NCBI GenBank assembly: GCA_023384455.1
Contig: JAHDWH010000003.1
Location: 9,518-71,405, forward strand
DNA length: 61,888 nt
Direction: 5' to 3'
DNA from: Caldilineaceae bacterium
GTDB lineage: Bacteria; Chloroflexota; Anaerolineae; Caldilineales; Caldilineaceae
How positions within the stretch are numbered: position 1 is the first letter of the stretch; the number at the start of each line of letters is the position of its first letter. A program made the translations under genes and the position numbers. Shown here in pieces: positions 51,820-61,669 of this stretch. The notes below the pieces were generated by a model that saw only the letters and a list, made by a program, of their open reading frames with translations, was not told the DNA's origin and ran no database searches.

Positions 51820-54780
51820 ATGAACGTAAATCGCAAGGAATCGGCAGATGGACAGATGACAAAGTGGGCGAAGCGTCAGCGTGCCATCGATCTGCCTAGC
51901 CTGGGACAGCGGAGCGGGCCGCTTCTCCTGCTAGTACTTACTGGAGTGACATTCCTTCTGCGCGTTTGGGATCTCAACACCACGCCGCCCTGGCTCTGGT
52001 GGGACGAGGCAACCCAGGGGTTGGATGCTCGCTCGCTGCTCGGCGGCCATTTCCGCATCTTTTTCCCCAGCGCGATGGGCAAAGAACCCTTCTATATTTA
52101 TCTGACAACGCCGTTTGTCGCGGCCTGGGATGGACAGCCGATAGCCGTGCGGCTGGCTGGCGCGCTGTCGGGTGCGTTGACGGTTCCTGTTCTCTACTAT
52201 GCTGCACGCTCCCTGTGGTCCAAGCAGCCAGCGTTTGGGCTGTGGGCCGGTATTCTTGCCGCGGGTTTTTGGGCCACAAACTTTTGGTCCCAGAGTATCA
52301 ACCGGATTGGCTTTCAAGTCAATCCCTTTCCGCTATTGCTGACCCTGGCGGTGATCGCCTGGCTGAACTACACACGCCGCCCCAGTCGGGCCCGTGCACT
52401 TACCTTTGGCGCGCTGGCCGGGCTGACGCTAATGACGTACATTGCAGCCCGGGTTACGCCGCTTCTGTGGATAGCGCTCTACCTGGCTCTGCCGAAGGAG
52501 CGACAGCGGGCACTCTGGCCCACTCTGCCCTGGGCGCTCCTGCTCGGAACTCTGGTGATCGCGCCTCTGGCTTTGCATTTTGCCCGACATCCGGGGGATT
52601 TCTTCCAACGGGTGGGATCGTTCGAGACAATGCGCAGCGATCTGGCACAGGTGACCCTGCAGAAGTTGTGGTTGTCCCTGGGTCAATGGGTCGGTGGTTT
52701 CCTAGGAGTCTACGGCGACCCGATCGTGCGTCACAATATCCCGAATCGACCGCCCTTTTCTCTTTCTTTGGGAGCGCTCTTTGCCGTCGGCGCAACGAGC
52801 GCTCTTGTAGCGACCCTACGCCGTCGGGATCAGGCCGGTGTCACGCTGCTGCTGTGGTGGATTGTGCCCAGTATCGGGTTTCTAATCTCGGCCACCAATG
52901 CGCCCCACTTCCCGCGACTCTTTGGCGCACTGCCCCCTGCTCTGCTATTGGCGGCGACGCCCGTTGGCTGGCTGGCAGAACGGCTCAAGCAACGGGCCTA
53001 TCGACCCGCACGCCTGGCGCTGGGCGGGCTGTTGGCGCTGCTCCTGCTGGTTGAGGGAATTCAGATGACCCACGCCTATTTCGTCACTTGGAAGCAGAGG
53101 GCCGAGCTGTATGGCGCGTATCAGGGCGACACCTGGGTCTTTGGGCAGCACGTAGCCCAGAACCCCGGCGCAGTCGGCGTCGCAGCCTTGAATCCTGGTT
53201 TCGGTGAGCAATGGGCCTATGCCTTCGCCAAGACGCCGCTCCATCAACTGAGCGCCGACGAGGAGGATATTGAGGGTTGGCTGGCTGCGCGACTCGATCA
53301 GGCGGGCGGCCAGTTTGTTATGACTCCGGTCTGGTTCGAGGGGGGAAATCTAAACGCGGATGCGCGCCAGGCCCTGCCTTTTTATCTGACGCGCGAAGGC
53401 GCGTTGGAAGCTGAGGAGGTATTACGCGGCTTCCATCTCTTGACTTTTCGGCTGGGCGAGCAGCCACATTTTGCCGCAGTCGGCCAGCCAGGCCAGCCGA
53501 CCGGCTGTCCCTATCCGTGTCCTCTTCCCCCCGACCTTACCCTTAGCGCAGGTCGCTGGGGTGCAGCTTACCCCAACCCCAATCGTGACGGTGGAAGCAG
53601 CGCCGCGGGCGCCCCCCTTTGGGTCGTTCTCACCTGGCGTTCGACGCGGCCGCTGCCCGATGTACGCGCGGCCGTGGATCTGGTCGATAGCGCGGGTCAC
53701 TGGCTGGCTACCGATGAGATGTGGCTGATGGACCCCCGCCAAGAACAGACCGCGCGCTGGTCCCCTGCCGCGACCTACCAAACATATCATCTACTGACCG
53801 TGCCGGAGACACAGCCGCCAGGAGGGGCGCAGTTGCGGGTGCGCGTTTATGATTCAAAGACGCTGATGCCGCTGCTGGCCGCATCAGATCGGACGCAACA
53901 GAGTATTCCGCTCGGTGTGGCAACTGTGACGCCACCGATGGCGCCCGTGGATGCCGCGACTTTGCCGCTTGACCGACCTCTATTCCATACGATCACCTCC
54001 GGGGTCGAGCTGCTCGGCGTTGATGCCTGGCCCACAACCGCCAACGCCGGCCAGACGCTCACACTGCGGCTCTACTGGCAATTGGGCGATCCCTCAGCGA
54101 CCCGACCGGAGATACGCGTCCAACTGGGCGACACGGCGGCTCGCGCCAAGATCGCCCTCCCAACGGGGATGCAGGCGGGACAGATCATCCACACGGACGC
54201 TGATCTGCAACTCCCGGCCAATACGCCTGCCGGGAACTACGCTCTACGGCTGACGGCTGGCGAGGGGGCTATATCCGTCACGCTCGGCTCGATCGATATT
54301 GCCAATCGTCCCCGTCAATTCGAGCCACCGGTGTTGACCCATCCGCTTCCCAATGGAGCAACCTTCGGGGAGACGGTGCAATTGCTGGGTTTGGCAGGCG
54401 CGCCCGAAGCTGCAGATCAGAGCATTTCCGTTGTGGCCGGCCAACCGTTCACTGTCACCCTGGCCTGGCGCGCGCTGGATACGCCGCCGCGGGATTTGGT
54501 ACGTTTCATCCACATTCTGGGAGCAGATGGCCGCCCGGTCGCGCAAGAAGACAGCCCACCCTGCGGCGGCGCGTGTCCCGCCACTTCCTGGCTGCCGGGT
54601 GAGGTGTTCGTCGAGCAAACTCACCTGACGATACCAGCGGAACTGGCGGTGGGCACTTACCCGTTAGCGGTTGGCTGGTACGACGCGACGACGTTCCAGC
54701 GGCTGTCGGTCAAAACCACTGCACTAGCTGAGGCCGAAGGATTAGCACTCTTACCAATTGCAGTGACAGTAACGCAGTAG
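51820..54780 (+). CDS. GT-C family membrane glycosyltransferase (family 39-like) with C-terminal beta domains
   Basis: A 986-residue protein. The first ~450 residues form about 10-12 membrane helices with an early luminal acidic motif WWDEATQGLDARSLLGGH, typical of GT39/ArnT-like enzymes that use polyprenyl-phosphate sugars. LYYAARSLWSKQPAFGLWAG and SQSINRIGFQVNPFPLLL follow. The C-terminal ~450 residues are soluble and beta-rich (VELLGVDAWPTTANAGQTLT, EPPVLTHPLPNGATFGETVQ) with repeat-like units, probably outside the membrane. The start could also be 51856. It diverges from the 50791 gene and converges with 54825. Confidence 0.82.
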   Translation: MNVNRKESADGQMTKWAKRQRAIDLPSLGQRSGPLLLLVLTGVTFLLRVWDLNTTPPWLWWDEATQGLDARSLLGGHFRIFFPSAMGKEPFYIYLTTPFVAAWDGQPIAVRLAGALSGALTVPVLYYAARSLWSKQPAFGLWAGILAAGFWATNFWSQSINRIGFQVNPFPLLLTLAVIAWLNYTRRPSRARALTFGALAGLTLMTYIAARVTPLLWIALYLALPKERQRALWPTLPWALLLGTLVIAPLALHFARHPGDFFQRVGSFETMRSDLAQVTLQKLWLSLGQWVGGFLGVYGDPIVRHNIPNRPPFSLSLGALFAVGATSALVATLRRRDQAGVTLLLWWIVPSIGFLISATNAPHFPRLFGALPPALLLAATPVGWLAERLKQRAYRPARLALGGLLALLLLVEGIQMTHAYFVTWKQRAELYGAYQGDTWVFGQHVAQNPGAVGVAALNPGFGEQWAYAFAKTPLHQLSADEEDIEGWLAARLDQAGGQFVMTPVWFEGGNLNADARQALPFYLTREGALEAEEVLRGFHLLTFRLGEQPHFAAVGQPGQPTGCPYPCPLPPDLTLSAGRWGAAYPNPNRDGGSSAAGAPLWVVLTWRSTRPLPDVRAAVDLVDSAGHWLATDEMWLMDPRQEQTARWSPAATYQTYHLLTVPETQPPGGAQLRVRVYDSKTLMPLLAASDRTQQSIPLGVATVTPPMAPVDAATLPLDRPLFHTITSGVELLGVDAWPTTANAGQTLTLRLYWQLGDPSATRPEIRVQLGDTAARAKIALPTGMQAGQIIHTDADLQLPANTPAGNYALRLTAGEGAISVTLGSIDIANRPRQFEPPVLTHPLPNGATFGETVQLLGLAGAPEAADQSISVVAGQPFTVTLAWRALDTPPRDLVRFIHILGADGRPVAQEDSPPCGGACPATSWLPGEVFVEQTHLTIPAELAVGTYPLAVGWYDATTFQRLSVKTTALAEAEGLALLPIAVTVTQ

Positions 54781-54824
54781 AAGGTTGAGTACCAGACTGG
54801 ATTATCGGGTCGCTGATGCCCCGA

Positions 54825-56750
54825 TCACCTTACCTCGACTAGTACCGGTCCCAGGCCGATCTGCTGATCTTGACTGCCATCCGCTAGATGGACTGTGATC
54901 GGTGGTAAGGAATGATCTCCTGCTATTGCAAAAACCGATAGGCTAAGCCACCAGTTGCCCAGAATAGCTGCATCACCTAAGGCGAGATCAATCTGGTCGA
55001 CCATCTCCACTTCAGATGTACCGGGACGCCAGCAAGTGGTAGGATACTGTTTATCAAATGGTTGCCAATGCACACCGGGCAGTACTTGGCCGTCAGGTGC
55101 CACGGGGACTATCGAGAAGTAGTAGGGCGCGGACATTTGGCGAAGTGGCTGCCAGTGCAAGGCCACGCTCAAGATGCGCCGATCAGAGTCATATTGACTT
55201 TGAAAACCGATGAGGCGCATCTCACTTCCAAATGTCGCGTTGACTGGGGTCATCTGCCCACTAAGTGGCGGATGTGTCACCTCAGCGTACAGGGGCGGAG
55301 ACCCCAGCCAGGTGTCAATTGGTCGATGACTGGATGCTAGTGCTATCAACCAGAAGACCTGAGCAGCTAGTACCAAGACTCGTTGTCGGGGGGTCAATTG
55401 CAGGACGCTAGTAGCAATCAGCAACAAGATCGCCGGTACGAAAAACATCCAGACACGGCCGACCTCACCTTGAGCCGAGCCTGAGATGAGCAAACTCAGC
55501 AATGTGAGTCCCAGAGCAAGAGCCAGGCGCGATATAGCAGGCGGGCGTACTGTCGCTACGCAAGCTGCTGCAAGACCAGCGACAGCCAGGCCGCTGTAGA
55601 TGGCGAGATCCCAGATGTGCAAACCCAAACTGGGCAGATATGGGCGGTGCATATCAAGATGGATGCGCATGGCCACCTGGAAAGCCTCTATTGGCGAGTG
55701 TCCAGCCCCATAGGCATAAGCGCCAATCACGATAACGATACCGCCCCCCAGTTGCGCGCCCACGGCCAGCGACCAAAGCATATGCGTGCGCAACGAGCGA
55801 CCGCTATCGGGTTGCCAGGCCAACAGGACCAGCCATCCCGCAAACAGCAATAGAGGGATCAACGATAAATTCAATACAAACAATCCACCAGTCAACAGAC
55901 CAGCTACTAACAGACGCACCCCCGCGGCCCATCCAGGGCCATCCATGGCAGCTCGCCATATGAGGTACAACACCAGGGTTGTCCAGAGCGGATAGAAGGT
56001 GTTCAGGGTTCCAGCGAACACCGTCAGTGCAGGCACCAAGGGCCACCAACGCACAGCCTCTCGGGCCACCGATGCACTGGCCGCTCGTTCACCAAAACGG
56101 TAGAGGGGAATAACGGTCAGCGCCGCCCAAAGCGGTGAGAAAATGCCGAACCAAGCACTGGCCAGTTGTGGATTACTAACCTGGTTAAGTCCCCAGTCCC
56201 ATGTGTGGCATTGCCACGGCCGCAGCAAATCGGCCAGAAACTGACTGAGTCCTGGGGCGGTCGCCAGCATTTGACTTAGGGTAAAGTACAACACAGGCCA
56301 GCCGGGCAGACTAATCGCGATGTGGGGTACGTGCTGTCGCCAACCGGGCATGAGCTGCGGCCAATCATGCAGCATCGCCGGCGTCAGAGCCATACCGAGG
56401 GTGAAGCCACCTGTCGCCTGGGAGCTGACCGTGCGGGTAAACAGAATATAGAGCGGATCACCGACCAGAGCCAGTAAGGCCATCGGTATGACTATACTAC
56501 CGGCCACACTCCACCCCACGACTAGGGCGCTCGCACGACAAGCGAGTAGATGGCTGCCGATCAGGTAGATAGCAATAACAAAGCCCCCCGATAGCACGCG
56601 TAGAGGGTCAAACACGAGTGGCCCTGCATTATACCAATATGGTACAACCAGGTGCCAACGGCCAACAAGGATCGGGAATGTAGCCAGTATAGTCATAATC
56701 ACGATGCTGACGATAATCAGACGACGGGACAAGTCGTTGTTCAAGCGCAT
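54825..56750 (-). CDS. Polytopic membrane protein, GT-C-like, unknown
   Basis: A 641-residue protein with about 11 membrane helices in the first ~500 residues and a soluble C-terminal region (ATFGSEMRLIGFQSQYDSDR, SVALHWQPLRQMSAPYYFSI, PPITVHLADGSQD) that resembles the C-terminal domain of the 51820 protein. This suggests a related lipid-linked-sugar or cell-surface role. ATG 56750 is preferred over TTG 56762. The DNA is somewhat more AT-rich than its neighbours. No conserved catalytic motif was identified. Confidence 0.72.
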   Translation of the reverse strand: MRLNNDLSRRLIIVSIVIMTILATFPILVGRWHLVVPYWYNAGPLVFDPLRVLSGGFVIAIYLIGSHLLACRASALVVGWSVAGSIVIPMALLALVGDPLYILFTRTVSSQATGGFTLGMALTPAMLHDWPQLMPGWRQHVPHIAISLPGWPVLYFTLSQMLATAPGLSQFLADLLRPWQCHTWDWGLNQVSNPQLASAWFGIFSPLWAALTVIPLYRFGERAASASVAREAVRWWPLVPALTVFAGTLNTFYPLWTTLVLYLIWRAAMDGPGWAAGVRLLVAGLLTGGLFVLNLSLIPLLLFAGWLVLLAWQPDSGRSLRTHMLWSLAVGAQLGGGIVIVIGAYAYGAGHSPIEAFQVAMRIHLDMHRPYLPSLGLHIWDLAIYSGLAVAGLAAACVATVRPPAISRLALALGLTLLSLLISGSAQGEVGRVWMFFVPAILLLIATSVLQLTPRQRVLVLAAQVFWLIALASSHRPIDTWLGSPPLYAEVTHPPLSGQMTPVNATFGSEMRLIGFQSQYDSDRRILSVALHWQPLRQMSAPYYFSIVPVAPDGQVLPGVHWQPFDKQYPTTCWRPGTSEVEMVDQIDLALGDAAILGNWWLSLSVFAIAGDHSLPPITVHLADGSQDQQIGLGPVLVEVR

Positions 56751-56892
56751 CTTTATTCTCAAGGCTTAGTCTTTCTCGAGACAGTTTTGAGGCGATTTCA
56801 AGTCACCCCACTTCCTTACGCCCACTTGAATCATCGCGGCAATCCAATTGGCCGATACGGCCCCGGAAAGTGAGCAAAACTACCGTCTATGG

Positions 56893-59124
56893 CTATGGCC
56901 TGATATTAATTCCTAGCCGGCTGAACCCAACCGACAGCTTGCGTGGATCGCTGCCCCCAGCCTGCGGCGGCTCGGCATAGGCAGAACGAAGCGTCAGATC
57001 ATTGAAACCCACGCGCATCAGTTCCGCCGGAATATCAACCGCTGCGTTCCACGGCTCGCAGTCGCGCCATTCGTGATCGATGACCGCCGTATCGTTGACA
57101 TCCAGGATGATGCGCTGGTTTTTGCCCGGCACACAAAGCGGAAAGACGCCCAGTTCCAACCGGGCTGGAGTGCGTGCAGTGACAATGAACTGGGCAGCGG
57201 AGCGTGTACCTTCAGCCCATACCCCCCACGCCTCCTGGCCGGACCAGCCATCGTGCAGCAGCAGATTGAATTCCGGCGCGCGGGGTGGCGACACTTCCAG
57301 AATGCAAATGGGCCACTCCCACGGCGATGTGCCCGCCGGGGCAGGAAAGCAGTCCACGGGCTTGATTTCCTCGGCTGCTTGCGCCTCCTGCCACAGCCCA
57401 GATTCCCACTCGCCCAACATCTCCATCACAATGTAGCGGACTCGATAGCTACGCAGAATAGTCGCAAAATCTGGATGCCAGAAGGGGTGCTGGTGGGTCG
57501 CCAGCCATTCGTTCAGGACTACCGTATGGCGCGGGCGCACACCGGCTGCGCCCGCGGCCGTGGCCTGTTTGGTGTAGCTTGGGGAGAGCAGATTGTGGCC
57601 GTGGTTCGACAGGACCAGCGTCGAGGCGTGGGCAGCAAAGACGTTGGCGATCCCCTCTCCCGGAATCGATTGCTGGCTCAGCCAGGTGTAGGCCGGATGT
57701 GCGGGGGGCGGAAAGGGCAGGGTCTTGAGTGGAGGGGGCACACTCTCAAAGAGCAATAAAGCCGCCAAAAGCCATTGCAGCGCTTGTCCCCCATAGCGGG
57801 TCCGGGGCCACAAGCGCCGCGCCTCGGCCAGCGCCATACCCGCCAGGAGCAGCATGCCCAGGTTGGCTGCCAACGCATAGCGGGCGAAAATCCGGCCGCG
57901 TTCCCAAAATGGCACAAAGATAGCAAGCAGTAGCGCGGGCAAAGGAACTGCATCGGCGAAAGGCAGCGGGGCTTGCGCTGTGACAAAAAAGCCCGGCTTC
58001 AGGTGATGTCCAAGCTGCCAGAGCGCTTGATTCAGGGGGCGCAGTGCGGGCCATTGCACCGGTTGTCCATCCCAATGCAGGGTCAATCCCAGGGCCAGCG
58101 AGAGGCAGACGAGGGCCAGCATCAGCGCCGGCAGCCAGGCTTTGTTGCGCCGAGCCACAGCTACCCCGACCAGCGCCACAGCCGACCAGAGCAACCCCAG
58201 GTTGCTCATTCCCTGCTGCCACGGTTCGCCCTGGTAAAGCGAACGCGCCAGCGAGCCGAGCCAAGGGTGAAACAAAAAAGGAATGGGCAAGCTGTTTATG
58301 CTGGCCCCCCAAAAATTTACTTCATCGATTGTATAGAAAGAGGGATCGACAAAAGCGGACTCACGCAGATTGAGGAGCAGCCAGGGAGCCGCAAGCAACA
58401 AAAAGACAAACACTGTGAACGAGAAGGCAAACAGGCGTTGAGGCCAGGTTGCCAAAATAGTGGCTTTGCGGAGCAACATCCACAAGACCAGAGGGATGCC
58501 ACCGATAAAAACGAAGTAGAGGGAGAGATTGAAGGCCACTACCCAGACCGTGGCGGTGCATACCAGCCACCCAAGCCGCCGCCGTCGGGTAAGCGCATCC
58601 CCGGCCCGCTCTGCACTCCAGAGCATCCAGGGCAAGAGAGCGGCAGCGATAAAGATATTTAACTGTCCCTCCAGGGCCGCACCCCAACGCATACTCCAAA
58701 AAGTGATGGCGAGGCTGACAATCGTAGCGGGTAACGTCGGCAAATAGCGGCGCGCCAACAGCAGCGCGCCGGCAAAGCCGCCGATACAAGTAAGCAACAT
58801 CGCCACATTATAGGCGAAGGCCCCGCCACCGATCCGCACCAGCGGCACCAACGCCAGATAGAGCAGCGCGCCGACCGAATGGCTGCCCACCCGCCAGCCC
58901 TCAGGGAAATAGTTGTAAGGATAGATAAGTGGATTCCGACCCTCTGCCAGTGCATCGCTGAACCAGACTGCGCTGACGACATTTTCCAATGCGTCGCCGT
59001 AATGGGGGAGCGTCTGAAAAATGTCGCGCAGACCCCACGCCCAAACCATAAAACCGGCAAAGGCAATCCACGGCAGAACGCGCTGGGCCAGGGAGAGAAT
59101 ACGCGAGATGAGCGCGGTGGTCAT
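56893..59124 (-). CDS. Polytopic membrane protein, GT-C-like, unknown
   Basis: A 743-residue protein with about 11-12 helices in the first ~500 residues. The first extracytoplasmic loop contains TLPHYGDALENVVSAVWFSD and NPLIYPYNYFPEGWRVGSHS, a D/E-bearing loop as in GT-C glycosyltransferases. The C-terminal ~220 residues are soluble (GIANVFAAHASTLVLSNHGH, KPVDCFPAPAGTSPWEWPIC). ATG 59124 has GGAG 5 nt upstream and overlaps the expected stop of the methyltransferase gene (ATGA). The two genes probably act together on a surface glycan. Confidence 0.75.
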   Translation of the reverse strand: MTTALISRILSLAQRVLPWIAFAGFMVWAWGLRDIFQTLPHYGDALENVVSAVWFSDALAEGRNPLIYPYNYFPEGWRVGSHSVGALLYLALVPLVRIGGGAFAYNVAMLLTCIGGFAGALLLARRYLPTLPATIVSLAITFWSMRWGAALEGQLNIFIAAALLPWMLWSAERAGDALTRRRRLGWLVCTATVWVVAFNLSLYFVFIGGIPLVLWMLLRKATILATWPQRLFAFSFTVFVFLLLAAPWLLLNLRESAFVDPSFYTIDEVNFWGASINSLPIPFLFHPWLGSLARSLYQGEPWQQGMSNLGLLWSAVALVGVAVARRNKAWLPALMLALVCLSLALGLTLHWDGQPVQWPALRPLNQALWQLGHHLKPGFFVTAQAPLPFADAVPLPALLLAIFVPFWERGRIFARYALAANLGMLLLAGMALAEARRLWPRTRYGGQALQWLLAALLLFESVPPPLKTLPFPPPAHPAYTWLSQQSIPGEGIANVFAAHASTLVLSNHGHNLLSPSYTKQATAAGAAGVRPRHTVVLNEWLATHQHPFWHPDFATILRSYRVRYIVMEMLGEWESGLWQEAQAAEEIKPVDCFPAPAGTSPWEWPICILEVSPPRAPEFNLLLHDGWSGQEAWGVWAEGTRSAAQFIVTARTPARLELGVFPLCVPGKNQRIILDVNDTAVIDHEWRDCEPWNAAVDIPAELMRVGFNDLTLRSAYAEPPQAGGSDPRKLSVGFSRLGINIRP

Positions 59125-59947
59125 CGTTTCTCCAATACATAGACCGTCGGGCAGAGCTTCCAATCATCTGATAGACCCCCCACAGACAGTCGGCAATCTC
59201 CACATTGTAATGGGTTTCGCCGAGGAGAGGAATCAGTTCGGCCCGGTTGCGGCGCATCCGGGCGATGCGCAGGAGTTGCGCGGATGTCTTGCGGCTGCCA
59301 TCCTCCTCCCAGAACTCCCGCCACTCGCTGGTGACCGCATCTTTTTCGGCAATGGCAAAGCCGACGGCGCGGGCTGTCTCCTCAAAGAAAGCGTCGGACT
59401 GGTTTTGGGGGACGATGCCCATTGTGCCGTAGATAGAAGCCGCCTCTTTCGGCTCCATCAGTTCCGTACTGAAGGTCTGGTAGACGAGCATCCGCCCGCC
59501 GGGTCCCAGGACCCGGTGGCACTCGGCCAGTCCGATGGACAACTCGGCCACGTGATTGAGCATATCCCGGCACCAGAGGAAGTCGATGCTGGCGTCGTCG
59601 GCAGGGATGGCTTCGATCCAGCCCACGACGGCCCGCACCCGTTCGCCGAGTCCAGCGTCGGCAATGGCGGCCTGGGCTTCGGCGATGCGCTCGGCCACCG
59701 GGTCGATGCCCAGGGCTGCGCAGCCGAAGCGCCGGGCCAGGGCGAGGGTATGCGCGCCATCCCGGCAGCCCACATCCAGCAGGCGATGGCCCGCGCCGAT
59801 ACCCAGGCCGGCCAGTCTGTCGGCCAGTATCCCGGAGGGGCGGGGGGAAAGGCTGCGGTCGGTGAGCGCGTAAAATTCCTCGTCGGAAAGTTCCATCGGG
59901 CCATAGACGGCGTTCAAGATGCTGCCGGTTTGTGTGGTCACAGCCAT
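59121..59947 (-). pseudogene. SAM-dependent methyltransferase with a 1-nt frameshift near the 3' end
   Basis: The main frame from ATG 59947 encodes a class I methyltransferase: HRLLDVGCRDGAHTLALARR (motif I), IDFLWCRDMLNHVAELSIGL, and ECHRVLGPGGRMLVYQTFST. Near 59158-59161 the frame leaves the family pattern. A shift of one base gives the expected ending GKLCPTVYVLEKR and a TGA at 59121-59123 that overlaps the next ATG as ATGA. Without the shift the frame runs on through the membrane protein gene. One missing A in GGAAGC explains it: a real mutation or a sequencing error. If an error, the gene is intact (275 residues). Confidence 0.8.
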
Positions 59948-60357
59948 AATTCCAGTGGGGTGGTGGGCAATTGTCCCAGTCGTTGCAGTTCCGTAAAAGT
60001 CGTCATCAGTGCGGCCAGACTGGCGTCGCAATCCAAGCCAAACCGTTTCGCCAGCTTCATTAACTCCTCGCTTTTGACTGGTGCAACCACCTTTTCCAGC
60101 CGAACGCTCTCTTTACACTTCCAGGCTTTGAATTCGGCAAAGATCACCTGCGCGGCCAGCCAGCGAATCTCCCCAAAACGCATGGGCGAACCGAAAACAC
60201 AGGGCCCGGTGTCGCTCAGCAGTGCCTCCACATAGGGCAGCAGACGCTCGTCCTGGGACGGCCATACCCAAAGCGCTTTGAGCATTGCCGCCCGTTCGGA
60301 TGGATTGGGGTCTTGCAGGGCGGCGATGGTCTCGGCCAGTTCTGCTTCGGTGTACAT
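59938..60357 (-). CDS. Small helical protein, unknown
   Basis: A 139-residue protein, mostly helical (ELAETIAALQDPNPSERAAM, GEIRWLAAQVIFAEFKAWKC, LAKRFGLDCDASLAALMTTF), with a HEAT-like feel in the first half. No family was recognised. Its stop overlaps the start of the methyltransferase gene, so the two are probably co-transcribed and translationally coupled. Start MYTEAELAET at 60357 follows no strong ribosome site. Confidence 0.65.
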   Translation of the reverse strand: MYTEAELAETIAALQDPNPSERAAMLKALWVWPSQDERLLPYVEALLSDTGPCVFGSPMRFGEIRWLAAQVIFAEFKAWKCKESVRLEKVVAPVKSEELMKLAKRFGLDCDASLAALMTTFTELQRLGQLPTTPLELWL

Positions 60358-60397
60358 TCGTCACATTCGTCCTTCGGCTACGACAAAGGAAGAATTT

Positions 60398-60466
60398 GTA
60401 TACACGGATGGAAAAGAACACGGATAGGTTACAAAGCCATCCGTGTTCTTTTTCATCCGTGTACAC
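60398..60466. repeat. Inverted repeat between the enolase-superfamily gene and the small helical gene
   Basis: GTATACACGGATGGAAAAGA.. and ..TCTTTTTCATCCGTGTACAC pair over about 28 bp with two mismatches. It lies just after the minus-strand stop at 60490 and may terminate that gene. Confidence 0.7.
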
Positions 60467-60489
60467 AAAAAAGGCAGTACCGCAAAAGG

Positions 60490-61620
60490 TTATTGTACGA
60501 TCAAATCCCGGTTGATTTCCACGCCCAGCCCCGGCCCCAGAGGTGCGTGGATGAAGCCCTCGCTGTCGATGACCGGCGGGTTGGCCAGGTTGGAGAAGCC
60601 CAGGGTATAGTCGCCGACTGGCGGATCGTGCAGGACTTCCAAAAAGGGTGCGTGCCGCCAGGCGCAGGTGAGGTGCAGGTGGGCGATTGTGCCCAGATTG
60701 CGCCCGCCGTGATGGGGGCAGATCTGCTTGCCATAGGCTTCGGCCAGCACGCCGATTTTGCGCAGGGTAGTAATGCCCTCGGCCACCATACTTTCCGGCT
60801 GCAACACATCGTATACATTCTTTTCCAGCATTTCGACAAATTCGTGGAGGCCCGGATTGTTTTCGCCGCCGGCAATTGCCATATCCACTTCGGCGTTGAG
60901 CTTCGCCAGTTGGTCGAACTGGTAACGGGGCAGGGGTTCCTCCAGCCAGTAGACGCCCAGCCGTTGCAATTCCCGGGCCGTTTCCACCGCCCGGCGGTAG
61001 TCCCACAGAATGCCCGGCTGCCAGTTGCCGCTGGACTGGGCCTGGTTGGCGTCCACCAGAATCGTCATTCTGTCGCCCACCGCGGCCCGCACCTTCTCGA
61101 CGATGGCGATGTCTTCCCGCATCGTCTGGCAGTGGATGCGCAGTTTGATGGCCTGCCAGCCCTCGTCGACCAGACGGGCGGCCAGGTCGGCCCGCTCGTC
61201 CGGGGTGGAGAGGGCCACCATCGACGCATAGGCGGGGACTTTTTCTTTGGCCCCGCCCCACAGCTTCCAAAGGGGCTGGTTGCAGGCTTTGCCGATTAGA
61301 TCCCAGAGGGCGATGTCCACGCCGGTTGCGCCCCGGTAGGCCACGCCCCGAGCGTAATAGCGCAGGACGCCCACATGCTTTTCCGTGTCGAAGGGGTCCT
61401 GGCCCACCAGTTTGGCGTTGAGCACAGGCAGCAGGTCCGGCGCAACGCCCGGCCCAATGCCCACCAGCCCGGCGTCGGTGTGAATCTCCACCACAGAGCC
61501 GCCGCCCCGGGTAAAGTGCATTTTGCCGCCCAAATCCCAGGCTGGTTCGATGTCGCCGATATCTTCGACGACGCGCAGATTGAGAAGTTTGATTTCGGTG
61601 ATTTTGATACGCGATGTCAT
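60490..61620 (-). CDS. Enolase-superfamily enzyme (mandelate racemase / muconate lactonizing group)
   Basis: A 376-residue sugar-acid or related dehydratase/isomerase. The capping domain begins MTSRIKITEIKLLNLRVVED and includes RYYARGVAYRGATGVDIALW. In the barrel, AIKLRIHCQT (general base region, K-x-R), TILVDANQAQSSGNW (metal Asp), VYWLEEPLPRY (metal Glu), AIAGGENNPGL (metal Glu) and QICPHHGGRNLG (His) are in family order. This fits the acid-sugar dehydratase branch; substrate not decided. ATG 61620 is chosen because the upstream frame lies in the family-B repeat. Confidence 0.9.
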   Translation of the reverse strand: MTSRIKITEIKLLNLRVVEDIGDIEPAWDLGGKMHFTRGGGSVVEIHTDAGLVGIGPGVAPDLLPVLNAKLVGQDPFDTEKHVGVLRYYARGVAYRGATGVDIALWDLIGKACNQPLWKLWGGAKEKVPAYASMVALSTPDERADLAARLVDEGWQAIKLRIHCQTMREDIAIVEKVRAAVGDRMTILVDANQAQSSGNWQPGILWDYRRAVETARELQRLGVYWLEEPLPRYQFDQLAKLNAEVDMAIAGGENNPGLHEFVEMLEKNVYDVLQPESMVAEGITTLRKIGVLAEAYGKQICPHHGGRNLGTIAHLHLTCAWRHAPFLEVLHDPPVGDYTLGFSNLANPPVIDSEGFIHAPLGPGLGVEINRDLIVQ

Positions 61621-61669
61621 CGGAAATGATTTCCTTTCGGTATGGCTGGTTGCGTAGTGCGTAGTGCGT

